Positions 1 through 9,288 of a stretch of 64,000 bases of DNA are shown here, piece after piece. Below the pieces are notes generated by a model. The model made no database searches, was not told the DNA's origin, and worked only from the letters and a program-made list of their open reading frames with translations. The stretch is taken from NCBI GenBank assembly GCA_020832555.1, contig JAFIEM010000003.1, positions 1 to 64,000 of the forward strand, in the 5' to 3' direction. This DNA comes from Natronohydrobacter sp. (lineage in GTDB: Bacteria > Pseudomonadota > Alphaproteobacteria > Rhodobacterales > Rhodobacteraceae). A program made the position numbers and the translations under genes. Numbering within the stretch: the stretch's first letter is position 1; each line of letters starts with the position of its first letter.

Positions 1-26
1 CCCCCCCCCCCCCCCCCCCCCCCCCC
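1..26. other. 26-nt poly-C run at window edge
   Basis: The first 26 bases are all C, directly followed by ordinary sequence with a ribosome binding site (AGGAG, about 37-41) for leuD. A homopolymer this long and exactly at the sequence edge is most simply a sequencing or assembly artefact of a contig end, so the upstream gene (leuC would be usual) cannot be seen. Confidence 0.7.
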
Positions 27-47
27 GCTCTCGGGCAGGAGAAACCT

Positions 48-653
48 ATGGACAAGTTTACCACGCTTTCCGGTGTCGCAGCGCCCATGCCGCTTGTGAA
101 TATCGACACCGACATGATCATACCGAAACAGTTCCTCAAGACGATCCAGCGCTCTGGTCTCGGGAAGAACCTGTTCGACGAGATGCGCTATGACGACAAT
201 GGCAATGAAATCTCGGATTTTGTGCTCAATCAGCCCGCTTATCGCCAGGCACAGATCCTGATTGCAGGCGACAATTTTGGCTGTGGTTCATCGCGCGAGC
301 ACGCGCCCTGGGCGCTCGCTGATTTCGGAATCCGCGCGATCATTTCAACCAGTTTCGCCGATATCTTCTACAACAACTGCTTCAAGAACGGTATGTTGCC
401 CATCGTTTTGCCGCAGGAACAGGTCGATATCCTGATGGATGATGCGCGCAAGGGCGAGAATGCTCGCATCGCGATCGATCTCGAATCACAGATCGTGACC
501 AGCGCCGACGGACAGGAATTTCCCTTCCAGATCGACCCGTTCAAGAAGCACTGCCTGCTCAATGGCCTTGATGATATCGGCCTGACGCTAGAAAAAGTAT
601 CTTCAATTGATGCTTTTGAGGCGACCGCGTCGCAGGCGCGCCCCTGGGTCTGA
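48..653 (+). CDS. leuD: 3-isopropylmalate dehydratase small subunit
   Basis: Swivelling-domain subunit of the cytosolic LeuCD isomerase that converts 2-isopropylmalate to 3-isopropylmalate in leucine biosynthesis; the 4Fe-4S cluster is carried by the partner LeuC. At 201 aa it has the normal bacterial LeuD length. The family signature [17 protein letters not shown] lies at residues 74-90, and the N-terminal [14 protein letters not shown] stretch is typical. The ATG at 48 follows a good AGGAG. LeuC is expected just upstream but the sequence breaks into poly-C there. A terminator follows about 20 bases after the stop, so leuD ends its transcript. Confidence 0.97.
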   Translation: MDKFTTLSGVAAPMPLVNIDTDMIIPKQFLKTIQRSGLGKNLFDEMRYDDNGNEISDFVLNQPAYRQAQILIAGDNFGCGSSREHAPWALADFGIRAIISTSFADIFYNNCFKNGMLPIVLPQEQVDILMDDARKGENARIAIDLESQIVTSADGQEFPFQIDPFKKHCLLNGLDDIGLTLEKVSSIDAFEATASQARPWV

Positions 654-675
654 GCCTTTATTTGAAGCACCCGTT

Positions 676-706
676 GCGGCATTCCCTGTGGAATGCCGCA
701 TTTTTT
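676..706 (+). terminator. Rho-independent terminator after leuD
   Basis: A perfect 10-bp stem (GCGGCATTCC, 676-685, with its complement 690-699) closes a 4-base loop and is followed by A and six T. The remaining bases up to the next gene at 917 hold nothing else that I can recognise. Confidence 0.9.
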
Positions 707-916
707 CCATCAATTTGATGCAAAGTCGCGACAGTTTCTTCTCGAAATCGCCTCACCACTGCCTGATCCTGTCCTCGACTATTGCGAGGGTGGCAAGAAA
801 TGGGCAACATTGTGTCAAGAATGAGGCAAGCGCTGCCGGGATGGCAGCGTGACACAAGAATAGCGCGGCCGGCCTGGTCCGGAAGAACAGCGCAAAGGCG
901 AGGCAACGGTTTCTCA

Positions 917-1765
917 ATGTCACATGTGGCACAATGCCTATTGCGCGGCATCTGCATTGCGCTTCTGGTGCTTTTCCCCGCCTTGCTTTTGCCCGGAATC
1001 TCGCAAGATGTGGCGCAGGGAATCACCTTGCTGGCATTGATGGCCTCGGTCGTGATCATCACGGAGTACTCGGCCTCCTATCCGGGGTTGGTCGAGTTTC
1101 GCGATGCACGGCCCTATAACCGTTGGCGCTTCGTCATTCTCGCTACCGTGGTGCTGGCCTTGACCCTGTTGCAGCGCGACCTTCTTCTGGACCCGCTAAC
1201 CACAAGCTTCGTGACGACCTCCGCCTTCGCCCTTGGAAATGTTCTGGATTTCCCGTTCAGCCCTGTCCGGTTGCTGGTCTTCTCGCTGCCGCAGGGACTG
1301 CCGGACGCGCATATCGCCAATGTGACCGCAGCAGCCGGGTTGGCCTATATTCTGTCGCTCTTCGGCACGATCTTCGTTCTGGGGTCGATGCTGCTGGGCT
1401 ATTGGCCGCGCAATGAAGTGGCCTTCAATGTCTGGGTCAATCTACCCAATTTCGACCCGACCAAAGGGGTCGATGTGGTGCAGCGCCTCGAACGCGACGC
1501 CCAGGTTAACATCTTGTTAGGAATCATTCTGCCATTCTCGCTGCCGGTGCTGCTGCATATTTCGACGCTGCTGGTTCAGCCGATGACCTTGCAGACGCCC
1601 TTGGCGCTTGTTTGGGGGATCTCGCTCTGGGCCTATATTCCCGTCAATCTGATCATGCGCGGCGTTGCCATGCATCGGATCGCGCAACTGGTGCGGGCAC
1701 AACGGCGGCGCATCGCAGAGGCCGAGGATGCACTGCCCTTGCCGGTGCGGTCTGCCTATTCCTGA
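917..1765 (+). CDS. Conserved polytopic membrane protein of unknown function
   Basis: I do not recognise a named family. The 282-aa product has about six hydrophobic segments: near residues 7-26, 30-50, 68-84, 138-160, 195-218 and 228-246, ending in a basic cytoplasmic tail ([13 protein letters not shown]). The reading frame is open from 782, but the ATG at 917 places the first hydrophobic segment directly at the N-terminus, which is more plausible than a 45-residue basic extension. Its 3' end overlaps the start region of the exported EEP-domain gene, so the two are probably translationally coupled and may work together. No catalytic motif is visible. Confidence 0.75.
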   Translation: MSHVAQCLLRGICIALLVLFPALLLPGISQDVAQGITLLALMASVVIITEYSASYPGLVEFRDARPYNRWRFVILATVVLALTLLQRDLLLDPLTTSFVTTSAFALGNVLDFPFSPVRLLVFSLPQGLPDAHIANVTAAAGLAYILSLFGTIFVLGSMLLGYWPRNEVAFNVWVNLPNFDPTKGVDVVQRLERDAQVNILLGIILPFSLPVLLHISTLLVQPMTLQTPLALVWGISLWAYIPVNLIMRGVAMHRIAQLVRAQRRRIAEAEDALPLPVRSAYS

Positions 1766-2856
1766 TCCTGACCTCCATCCTTGCAGGGACCGGTAGCGCC
1801 CAGGACATGCCCCCTCTGCGACTGGCGTTCTGGCGGGTCGAGCTGACTGGTCGCGGACCTGGGCATGCCTTGCAGGACATAACCGCGCCAAGCTCTGTCG
1901 CGCTGCTCAAGGCTCAGGTGATCGCGCATGTCGCACCAGATGTGCTGGTGCTGTCGGGAATTGACTACGATCACGGACTGGCAACGCTCGGAGCATTCAG
2001 AAACCTGATCGCCGCGCAGGGGCACGATTTTCCATATAGTCATGCCCTGCCCTCGAATGCCGGGCTGCATCTCACGGATCGGCCCGTCTGGGCAAATCAC
2101 ACTGGCAGCGCCGATGATGCGCAGGGCTATGGGCCATATCGCGGTGCACGCGCCCTCGCGCTGCTGTCGCGCCTGCCGATCGAAACTGACGCCGTGCGCG
2201 ATTTCTCGACCTTGCTGTGGCGCGATCTGCCGGACGCAATGGTGCCGGAAATGCCCCCCGAACGCCTTGCCATCCAGCGCCTGTCCAGCACCGGGCATTG
2301 GGATGTTCCGCTCCTCTCGGGCCCGGATCAGCGCCTGCATCTTTTGATCTATCAGGCCAGTCCGCCGGTATTCGGCCCAGATGCCCTGTTCAATCGCACC
2401 CGCAACCACGACGAAACCGCGTTCTGGCTGGCGTACTTGGATCATCGCCTGCCCCTGCCACCGCCTGATGCACCTGTCATCCTGCTTGGGGGCAGCAATC
2501 TTGATCCCTATGATGGCGACGGCCTGCACGCAGCGATGCGCGCCCTGCTGGATCACCCGCGTCTGCAAGACCCGGAACCCGCCAGCATGGGCGCGGTGCG
2601 CGCGGCAGAAACAGGAAAAGACCTATCGCATCGCGGACCACCGAAGCTGGACACAGTGCATTGGCCGCAAGATAACGGGCCGGGAAACTTGCGGGTCAGC
2701 TATATCCTACCGGATGCAAGGCTTCGTCTGCACGCATCAGGGGTGTTCTGGCCGACGCCCGAGGATCCGGACGCCTGGCTGATGGGCAATCCGGATGCGC
2801 CCCCGACACGGCATCGCATGGTCTGGGTGGATCTCGACCTGACTGGGCTTAATTGA
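1612..2856 (+). CDS. Exported endonuclease/exonuclease/phosphatase (EEP) domain protein
   Basis: The mature part resembles the EEP superfamily of metal-dependent phosphoesterases: [12 protein letters not shown] near residue 105, [14 protein letters not shown] near residue 295 (the N-x-D element), and a C-terminal block with LDTVHW and RHRMVWVDL holding the likely D and H. A hydrophobic stretch ending GTGSAQ (residues 43-64) looks like a signal peptide, so the enzyme is likely periplasmic. The start is unresolved: the only standard start codon upstream of the signal sequence is a TTG at 1612, deep inside the preceding membrane-protein gene; a CTG near 1759 or translational coupling are alternatives, and the first ATG (1807) would remove the signal. 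The stop overlaps that of dapA by 8 bases. Substrate unknown. Confidence 0.75.
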   Translation: MGDLALGLYSRQSDHARRCHASDRATGAGTTAAHRRGRGCTALAGAVCLFLILTSILAGTGSAQDMPPLRLAFWRVELTGRGPGHALQDITAPSSVALLKAQVIAHVAPDVLVLSGIDYDHGLATLGAFRNLIAAQGHDFPYSHALPSNAGLHLTDRPVWANHTGSADDAQGYGPYRGARALALLSRLPIETDAVRDFSTLLWRDLPDAMVPEMPPERLAIQRLSSTGHWDVPLLSGPDQRLHLLIYQASPPVFGPDALFNRTRNHDETAFWLAYLDHRLPLPPPDAPVILLGGSNLDPYDGDGLHAAMRALLDHPRLQDPEPASMGAVRAAETGKDLSHRGPPKLDTVHWPQDNGPGNLRVSYILPDARLRLHASGVFWPTPEDPDAWLMGNPDAPPTRHRMVWVDLDLTGLN

Positions 2857-3727
2857 TCAGCCCGGCATGGCGCATGGCCGCGTCCATCTGCGCCTTGGCA
2901 CCCTCGGTCAGACCCAACAGGGGCAAACGCACCTCTTCACAGCACTTGCCCAGCCGAGAGAGGCCGTATTTCGCCCCTACCAGCCCCGGTTCGGCGAAAA
3001 TCGCAACATGCAGCGGCATCAGCTTGTCATGAATCTCCAGCGCGCGCTTCGCATCTCCGGCAAGGCTTGCTTCCTGAAACTCGGCACAAAGACGCGGCGC
3101 GACATTTGCCGTGACCGAGATGCAGCCCATCCCGCCCTGCGCATTGAAGCCCGGTGCTGTGGCGTCTTCGCCCGAAAGCTGGATGAAGTCCGGACCGCAT
3201 GTCATGCGCTGCAGACTGACGCGCTCCAGCTTGCCCGTGGCATCCTTCACACCAATGATGCGCGGCAACTCAGCCAGCTGACCCATCGTTTCGGGTGTCA
3301 TGTCCACGACCGAGCGGCCGGGGATGTTGTAAATGATGATCGGCAATTCGCAGCAATCATGCAGAGCCGTGAAATGCGCGATCAGTCCGGCCTGCGTGGG
3401 CTTGTTGTAATAGGGCGTCACAACCAGCGCCGCATCCGCGCCGACGCGCTCTGCATGGCGCATGAAGCCAATCGCCTCTAGCGTATTGTTTGACCCGGCA
3501 CCCGCGATGACCGGCACACGACCTGCAGCGGCCTTGACCACCTCTTCGATGACACGCTCATGTTCGGCATGGCTCAAAGTCGGGCTTTCGCCAGTAGTGC
3601 CCACCGGGACCAGACCATGCGATCCTTCGGTGATTTGCCAATCGACCAGTTCATGCAGCGCGTCAAGATCCAATGCACCATCCTTCAGGGGCGTGACCAT
3701 TGCCGGAAGGGATCCTTTGAACGTCAT
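2849..3727 (-). CDS. dapA: 4-hydroxy-tetrahydrodipicolinate synthase
   Basis: Condenses pyruvate with aspartate semialdehyde, the first committed step of lysine and diaminopimelate synthesis, in the cytosol. The 292-aa TIM barrel has GTTGES at residues 43-48, the catalytic Tyr133 in YNIPGRS and the Schiff-base Lys161 in GVKDATGK, all at the numbering known for the E. coli enzyme. The ATG at 3727 follows CAGGAGG. It is divergent from the lytic transglycosylase gene, with 90-120 bases between them for two promoters, a pairing that makes sense since both concern peptidoglycan. Confidence 0.97.
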   Translation of the reverse strand: MTFKGSLPAMVTPLKDGALDLDALHELVDWQITEGSHGLVPVGTTGESPTLSHAEHERVIEEVVKAAAGRVPVIAGAGSNNTLEAIGFMRHAERVGADAALVVTPYYNKPTQAGLIAHFTALHDCCELPIIIYNIPGRSVVDMTPETMGQLAELPRIIGVKDATGKLERVSLQRMTCGPDFIQLSGEDATAPGFNAQGGMGCISVTANVAPRLCAEFQEASLAGDAKRALEIHDKLMPLHVAIFAEPGLVGAKYGLSRLGKCCEEVRLPLLGLTEGAKAQMDAAMRHAGLIN

Positions 3728-3848
3728 CTGCGCCTCCTGACTTCGCTAAGCATTGGACGTGAGCTGCTTTCGCAATTGTGTCTTGCTGCCCTGACCGTGG
3801 CGGTTAGAACTATCGCAGATGATTTTCAAGGTGAAAAGAATACACGTC

Positions 3849-5825
3849 ATGCGCCACAAACCTAACGCGGCGATGCGCATGGGCGCTGCCATTCTGGGGC
3901 TGGTCTGGCTGCTTGGCCTGCCTGCCGTGGCACAGGACACCGCGCCGCCACCCCGCGCCGCGGGTCTGCTGAGCGCCGCCATCGATGCCGCACAGGCAGG
4001 GCGATTGACTGAGGCCATGGAACAGATCGCGCCGATTGACCCTGTTGCAGCAGACCTTGTGCGCTGGCAGTATTTGCGGTCCGGCCATGGCACTCTGGAG
4101 GAGTTTCTCGATTTCCTGGAAAACAACGCGCATTGGCCGCTGATCAACACAGTGCAGCGTCACGCAGAACGCCTGATCACCAACCAGTCGCCCGAGGCGA
4201 TCCTTCGTTTCTTCGCCAACCGCGCAGCACTTTCGGAAGACGGGCAACTTGCGCAGGTTTTTGCGCTGCGTGACACTGGACAGTCAACCGAGGCCGCAGC
4301 CGCCGCAGAGCGTCTATGGCGAGAGGAAGTGCTGACAGGCGAAACCGAATTGCGCCTGTTGCGCGCGTTTGAGACAGCACTTGCCCCGCATCATGCCACG
4401 CGCGTTGACATGCTCTTGTGGCGTGGAGAGCGCAACGCAGCATTGCGGCACCTTGACCGGATCAATGAGGGCCAGCGCCGCGTCGCACGCGCGCGCATTG
4501 CCCTGCAGGAACGCGCCAATGGCGTGAATGCCCTGATCGACGCCGTACCCGCTGGTCTGCAAAACCATCCCGGTCTGATGCATGACCGTTTCGAGTTTCG
4601 CATGCGCGCGGGCAATACCGAAGGCGCGGCCGAGCTGATCCTTTCCCAATCGCGCCATGCAGAGGGTCTGGGCGATCCCGAAGCCTGGGGCCGCAGACGT
4701 GTCTTTCTGGTGCGCTCTGCCTTGTCCGAAGGCGAATTTCAGCGCGCCTATGATCTGGCCACCCCCAACGGGCTGGAAGACGGGTTGTTCTTCGTCGACT
4801 TGGAATTTCTGGCAGGTTTCATCGCTCTGGAGTTTCTGAACCAGCCGGAGAAGGCGCTCAATCATTTCCGGGCGTTGCGCGTGCGCAGTTCCAGCCCGAT
4901 CAGTCTGGGTCGCGCCGGGTTCTGGGAGGGGCGCGCACATGAACGGCTGGGCGATACGATTTCCGCTCTGGCCGCCTATGAATTCGGCGCCGAGCATCAG
5001 AGCAGCTTTTATGGGCAGCTCGCGGCAGACCGATTGGGCCAGTCGCTCGATCCGTCTCTGATAGAAGGGCCTAGCTATCCGGACTGGCGCGAAACTTCGC
5101 TGGCAAACTCCGATCTGTTGCAGGCAGCCTTGTTGCTGCGCGAGGCTGGACAATGGCACGAAGCACGCCGCTTCGTGATCTTTCTGGCCCGACAACTGGA
5201 AACCGAGGCCGAGTTGGGTGCATTGTCAGACCTGATGCTGGCTCTGAATGAGCCGAATTTCGCGCTGAACGTAGCGAAGATCGCTGTTCAATCCGAAATC
5301 GTGCTGCCACGTGCCTATTTCCCGCTCACAGACTTGACACAGGCCGACCTGCCTGCGCCGATGGATCTGGTCAAGGCCATCGCGCGGCGTGAAAGCGAAT
5401 TCGACCCGGTGGTGGTCAGCCCTGCTGATGCGCGCGGGCTGATGCAGGTATTGCCGGGAACAGGGCAGATGATGGCCCAAAGACTTGGCGTGCCGTTTCA
5501 GCCATCAGATCTGACACGCAATCCCACGCTGAATGCACGGCTCGGCGCGGCCTATCTGGCAGAGTTGCGTCAGGAGTTTGGCCCATCGCTCGCGCTTGTG
5601 GCGGCAGGCTACAATGCAGGGCCGGGGCGTCCACGCCAGTGGATTCCTCGGCTGGGCGACCCGCGCGACCCATCCGTGGATTTCATCAACTGGGTTGAAA
5701 GCGTGCCTTTCGCCGAGACGCGCAATTACATCATGCGGGTGGCGGAATCATTGGTGGTCTATCGGTCACGCCTGGCAGGCGACCCACAATCCATCGGCAT
5801 GGAAGCACTTTTGCGCGGGCGGTGA
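3849..5825 (+). CDS. slt: Soluble lytic murein transglycosylase (Slt70 type)
   Basis: Cleaves the MurNAc-GlcNAc bond of peptidoglycan with formation of 1,6-anhydroMurNAc. After a signal peptide (basic start, hydrophobic core, AVAQD) comes a long alpha-helical superhelix region, then a C-terminal SLT domain: catalytic Glu in ARRESEFDP, then GLMQVLP and AAGYNAGPGR. About 658 aa matches the family. The frame is open from an ATG at 3819; I prefer the ATG at 3849 because it gives a compact signal peptide, but 3819 or the GTG at 3831 cannot be excluded. Its stop abuts that of the LysE-family gene, which converges on it. Confidence 0.93.
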   Translation: MRHKPNAAMRMGAAILGLVWLLGLPAVAQDTAPPPRAAGLLSAAIDAAQAGRLTEAMEQIAPIDPVAADLVRWQYLRSGHGTLEEFLDFLENNAHWPLINTVQRHAERLITNQSPEAILRFFANRAALSEDGQLAQVFALRDTGQSTEAAAAAERLWREEVLTGETELRLLRAFETALAPHHATRVDMLLWRGERNAALRHLDRINEGQRRVARARIALQERANGVNALIDAVPAGLQNHPGLMHDRFEFRMRAGNTEGAAELILSQSRHAEGLGDPEAWGRRRVFLVRSALSEGEFQRAYDLATPNGLEDGLFFVDLEFLAGFIALEFLNQPEKALNHFRALRVRSSSPISLGRAGFWEGRAHERLGDTISALAAYEFGAEHQSSFYGQLAADRLGQSLDPSLIEGPSYPDWRETSLANSDLLQAALLLREAGQWHEARRFVIFLARQLETEAELGALSDLMLALNEPNFALNVAKIAVQSEIVLPRAYFPLTDLTQADLPAPMDLVKAIARRESEFDPVVVSPADARGLMQVLPGTGQMMAQRLGVPFQPSDLTRNPTLNARLGAAYLAELRQEFGPSLALVAAGYNAGPGRPRQWIPRLGDPRDPSVDFINWVESVPFAETRNYIMRVAESLVVYRSRLAGDPQSIGMEALLRGR

Positions 5826-6446
5826 TCACGTCACGGCAATCACGGCGCCGACAGCGATCAGCAAACCGCCCGCAATACGGTTGGTGCGCGCAATCGCACG
5901 CCCCGATTTCAGCAGCGCGCGCGCCCTGTCGATCAGCAACGCCAGCCCCAGATTGCCCAGCATCGGGATCGAGGCAGACACCAGCAGGATGGCCATGATA
6001 TCGGCCCATGTCAGCCGCGTCAGATCGAAAAAGCCCGGCAAGACACCCATGTAGAACAGGATGGCCTTGGGATTGGCCAGAATGACCGTCACGCCTGCAG
6101 CAAAACCCGCAGCCGCACCGGGGCGGGTCAGGCGACTGTCGGCGGACAAGTCCCGCGCGGCATGGCGGATCAACTGCACCCCCATGATCACGAACATGGC
6201 GACGGCGATCCATTTCATCGCCTCCAGCAGATCGCCATAAATCGACAGGATCCATGTCAGCCCGAATATCGCCGCCAAAGGCCAGAACATATCGCCCAGC
6301 GCCACGCCAACTGCCAGCGGCGCGGCCGACGCAAACCCGCCCGACATGGCCCGCGCGGTCAGCGCGACCCAGACCGGACCGGGGGTTAGAAACAGGATCA
6401 GGATAGCCCCGGCATAGAAGGCCAGTTCAAGAAATGTGATTGTCAT
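5826..6446 (-). CDS. LysE/RhtB family amino-acid exporter
   Basis: A 206-aa inner-membrane protein with the six-segment LysE plan: an N-terminal segment running into the family motif LFLTPGPVWVALTARA, followed by GVALGDMFWPLAA and three hydrophobic segments near the C-terminus. Members export amino acids or their derivatives by proton exchange; the substrate cannot be told from sequence. It starts within the last bases of the VOC gene (ATGA overlap), and the set recF-VOC-LysE is consecutively coupled on the minus strand. Confidence 0.9.
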   Translation of the reverse strand: MTITFLELAFYAGAILILFLTPGPVWVALTARAMSGGFASAAPLAVGVALGDMFWPLAAIFGLTWILSIYGDLLEAMKWIAVAMFVIMGVQLIRHAARDLSADSRLTRPGAAAGFAAGVTVILANPKAILFYMGVLPGFFDLTRLTWADIMAILLVSASIPMLGNLGLALLIDRARALLKSGRAIARTNRIAGGLLIAVGAVIAVT

Positions 6447-6880
6447 GTTGCCTCTGGCAAAGTCAGGCTGCCATCTTCGGATAGCGGCCAGAACGGATTA
6501 TGAGCCAGTTCCCAGACATGGCCATCAGGATCGGCGTAATAGCCGGAATAGCCGCCCCAGAACACCGCCTCGGGCGATTTCAGGGCCGTGGCCCCTGCGG
6601 CCAGGGCTTCGGCAAAAGCCGCGTCCACACCATTGCGATCCTGAAAATTCTGACACAGAGTCACGGCCCCGGTGCCAAGCTCTGTCCCTGCGCGCGCCTG
6701 ATCCTCTGCCAAGGCGGCGCGCCCGAAGAGCATTAGCGCCTGGCCATGCATCTGGTAGCAGACCATGCCTTCGACCGCCTCAGCCGGGGACCAACCGAGG
6801 GAATCATAAAAAGCCCGCGACCGGTCAAGGTCAGCAACGCCCAGTGTGATCAATGTGATGCGCTGTTTGGGCAAGCTCAT
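6443..6880 (-). CDS. VOC (glyoxalase/dioxygenase fold) family protein
   Basis: A 145-aa protein with the two beta-alpha-beta-beta-beta repeats of the vicinal oxygen chelate fold: ITLGVADLDRSRAFYDSLGW at the start, a central GAVTLCQNF strand, and GYSGYYADPDGHVWELAHNPFW near the C-terminus with the usual DPDG-H-x-E metal-ligand block. Members include glyoxalases, dioxygenases and antibiotic-binding proteins; no specific substrate can be assigned. The gene overlaps recF upstream and the LysE gene downstream by 4 bases each, so it is probably cotranscribed with them. Confidence 0.88.
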   Translation of the reverse strand: MSLPKQRITLITLGVADLDRSRAFYDSLGWSPAEAVEGMVCYQMHGQALMLFGRAALAEDQARAGTELGTGAVTLCQNFQDRNGVDAAFAEALAAGATALKSPEAVFWGGYSGYYADPDGHVWELAHNPFWPLSEDGSLTLPEAT

Positions 6881-7971
6881 GAAGTCGTCTCCTCCAGTTG
6901 CGAGAGGCCCTCGACCTCGGTCACGTCGAAATGCTGCGCACGGGCCCCCAGTTCGGAAAACAATTCAGCCCCCGTTCCCGTCAAAAAAGCCTGCGCGCCA
7001 AGGCCGCAGATCGCGTCATAAAGCGCCGCGCGCCGCACGGCGTCAAGATGCGCCGCCACTTCATCAAGCAGCAATATCGGCGGCGCACCTATCATGCGGG
7101 TCAAGGCGCGGGCATTGGCCAGCAGAATGGAAATCAGCATCGCCTTCTGCTCGCCAGTCGAGCATTGCGCGGCCTGCATCCCCTTGGCCACCCATATCGC
7201 CCCCAGATCGGCCCGGTGCGGACCAGTCAGGCTGCGTCCGGCGGCCATGTCGCGCCGTCGCCCTTCGGCCAGTGCCGTCGCCAGATCATCAGGATCGGCA
7301 GGCGCATCACAGTCCAGCGTCAATGCGGCTTCGGGAAAAGGGCCGTTCGGGTCGCCATGCTCGGCCAGCGCGGACAGCGCATGACTGCGGTTCGCGGTCA
7401 GTTGCGCCCCGGCCTGCGCCATCTGCGCTTCAAGGGCCGCATACCAGCCGGAATCCGTCACACCCTCGCGCAACAGCCGGTTGCGTTCACGCATGGCTTT
7501 TTCATAGGCAAGCGCGCGTGTCGCATGGTCGGGGCGGAAACTCAGAACGATGCGGTCCAGAAACCGTCTGCGCCCCTCTGGTGCCTCTAACCAGAGCCGG
7601 TCCATCGCGGGCGTCAGCCACAACATCGCGGAAAGCTCCCCCAATGCTGTTTGTGGCGCTAGTTTTTCGTCAATCCGCACCGAGCGGCCTTGTCCGGGCT
7701 CGGCCCATGTTTCGATCAGGCGCTGCCCATCCGACGCGACAATCTCTGCGCGGATTTTCCAACCCAGCGCTTGCGGTCGGCGCGCGATCTCATCCTGCGC
7801 CGCACGTCGTAAACCGCGACCCGGCGAAAGCAGCGATATTGCCTCAAGCACATTGGTCTTGCCCGCACCATTGCGCCCCGACAGTGCAACCGGCCGCCCG
7901 TCGAATTGCACCCGCGAACGCAGATGCGAGCGGAAATGCGAAAGCAGGATTGAGGCGACATGAACCGACAT
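6877..7971 (-). CDS. recF: DNA replication and repair protein RecF
   Basis: SMC-like ATPase that works with RecO and RecR to load RecA on gapped DNA. The Walker A element GRNGAGKTN lies near residue 30, the ABC signature-like STGEQKAML and Walker B LLLDEVAAHLD near the C-terminus. The frame is open to 8013, but that upstream start falls inside the terminator stem behind dnaN; the ATG at 7971 (MSVHVAS) gives the canonical N-terminus and 364 aa. dnaN lies immediately upstream but a terminator separates them, so recF likely has its own promoter or relies on read-through. Confidence 0.95.
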   Translation of the reverse strand: MSVHVASILLSHFRSHLRSRVQFDGRPVALSGRNGAGKTNVLEAISLLSPGRGLRRAAQDEIARRPQALGWKIRAEIVASDGQRLIETWAEPGQGRSVRIDEKLAPQTALGELSAMLWLTPAMDRLWLEAPEGRRRFLDRIVLSFRPDHATRALAYEKAMRERNRLLREGVTDSGWYAALEAQMAQAGAQLTANRSHALSALAEHGDPNGPFPEAALTLDCDAPADPDDLATALAEGRRRDMAAGRSLTGPHRADLGAIWVAKGMQAAQCSTGEQKAMLISILLANARALTRMIGAPPILLLDEVAAHLDAVRRAALYDAICGLGAQAFLTGTGAELFSELGARAQHFDVTEVEGLSQLEETTS

Positions 7972-8010
7972 GGACAAGCGGTAGAAAGTTTCGCACCAAA
8001 CTTCCAGCAA

Positions 8011-8038
8011 CAAAAAGCCCCGCGCTCGGGCGGGGCTT
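8011..8038 (-). terminator. Rho-independent terminator after dnaN
   Basis: A 9-bp stem (AAGCCCCGC at 8015-8023 with its complement 8030-8038) and 6-base loop are followed, on the minus strand, by five T. It sits between dnaN and recF and would end the dnaN transcript. Confidence 0.85.
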
Positions 8039-8061
8039 GGGAAGTTGCGCGATGACCTGTC

Positions 8062-9180
8062 TCAGACCCGCATCGGCATTACGACATAAACTGCGCTGGT
8101 ATCATTGCCTTCGCGCATCAGGGTCGGATCGCCGGAAGAGTTGAACAGGAATACGGCGTTCTCGCGATCCACCTGGCTGGCGATCTCCAGCAGGTATTTC
8201 GCATTGAACCCGATCTCCAGCCGCTCATCGCCGTAAGCGACGATCAGTTCTTCCTCGGCGGCACCGGAATCAGGCGCATTGACCGACAGCACCAGTTTGT
8301 CATCTTCCAGCGCGAGTTTCACCGCGCGCGAACGCTCCGAGGAAACCGTGGCAACACGGTCCACAGCCTTGGCGAACTCGGCCGCATCCACTTCCAGCCG
8401 TTTGACATTCTGCGTGGGAATGACGCGTGTGTAATCAGGGAACGTTCCGTCTATCACTTTCGAGGTCAGGGTGATATCCGGGGTTGCGAACCGCACCTTG
8501 GTTTCCGACACGGAAACCGCGATTTCCATGTCATCCTCTTCCAGCAGCTTGCGCAGCTCGCCTACCGTCTTGCGCGGGACGATCACACCCGCCATGTTCT
8601 CGGCGCCTGCGGGCAAAGACGCGTCAATCCGCGCCAGCCGGTGCCCGTCGGTCGCGACGCAGCGCAGAACCCTGCCGCCCTCGCCTTCGGCCACATGCAT
8701 GTAGACGCCATTCAGATAATAGCGTGTCTCTTCGGTCGAGATCGCGAATTTCGCCTTGTCGAACAGACGGCGCAGCGTTTTCGCTGGTGCCGAGAAATTG
8801 GCGCTGTACTCGCTCGACGCCATGACCGGGAAATCTTCTTTCGGCAAGGTCGCGAGCGAAAACACCGAGCGCCCCGCAGAGACCTGCAAACGCACGGTGC
8901 GCGGGTCATTGACAAGCTCGACCAGCGCGCCATCCGGCAGCTTGCGCACGATCTCATGCAACAGCACCGCCGAGACAGTCGTCGCGCCCGCGCTTTCCAC
9001 CATCGCAGGCGCGCGATCGACCACCTCAATGTCGAGATCCGTCGCGCGCAATCGCACGCTGCCCTCATCCGCCTCGATCAGCACATTCGCCAGGATCGGA
9101 ATCGTGTTGCGGCGCTCGACAACAGATTGAGCCTGCGACACGGCCTTGAGCAATGCAGCCCGTTCAATACTGATCTTCAT
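8062..9180 (-). CDS. dnaN: DNA polymerase III beta subunit (sliding clamp)
   Basis: Ring-shaped homodimeric clamp that holds DNA polymerase III on DNA. The 372-aa product starts MKISIERA, contains the conserved VERRNTIPILANVLIEA block at about residues 20-36 and ends in the clamp-typical VYVVMPMRV. An in-frame ATG 24 bases upstream (9204) exists, but the ATG at 9180 gives the family's usual N-terminus. It lies between dnaA and recF on the same strand, 108 bases after dnaA, the standard order in this group. Confidence 0.97.
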   Translation of the reverse strand: MKISIERAALLKAVSQAQSVVERRNTIPILANVLIEADEGSVRLRATDLDIEVVDRAPAMVESAGATTVSAVLLHEIVRKLPDGALVELVNDPRTVRLQVSAGRSVFSLATLPKEDFPVMASSEYSANFSAPAKTLRRLFDKAKFAISTEETRYYLNGVYMHVAEGEGGRVLRCVATDGHRLARIDASLPAGAENMAGVIVPRKTVGELRKLLEEDDMEIAVSVSETKVRFATPDITLTSKVIDGTFPDYTRVIPTQNVKRLEVDAAEFAKAVDRVATVSSERSRAVKLALEDDKLVLSVNAPDSGAAEEELIVAYGDERLEIGFNAKYLLEIASQVDRENAVFLFNSSGDPTLMREGNDTSAVYVVMPMRV

Positions 9181-9288
9181 GCCTTTGGTCCTATTGTCTG
9201 ACAAGCCGCAGCGGCCCCATCGGGGAGCGTGAGCCTAGTCAATTTTGCACCGGCGACAAGAGGGAATCTCACATTGTCGCGTGCAGGA

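Noticed and set aside
6846-8144. 432-codon open frame on the plus strand
   Set aside because: Antisense to recF, crosses the dnaN terminator; Pro/Arg/Ser-rich shadow.
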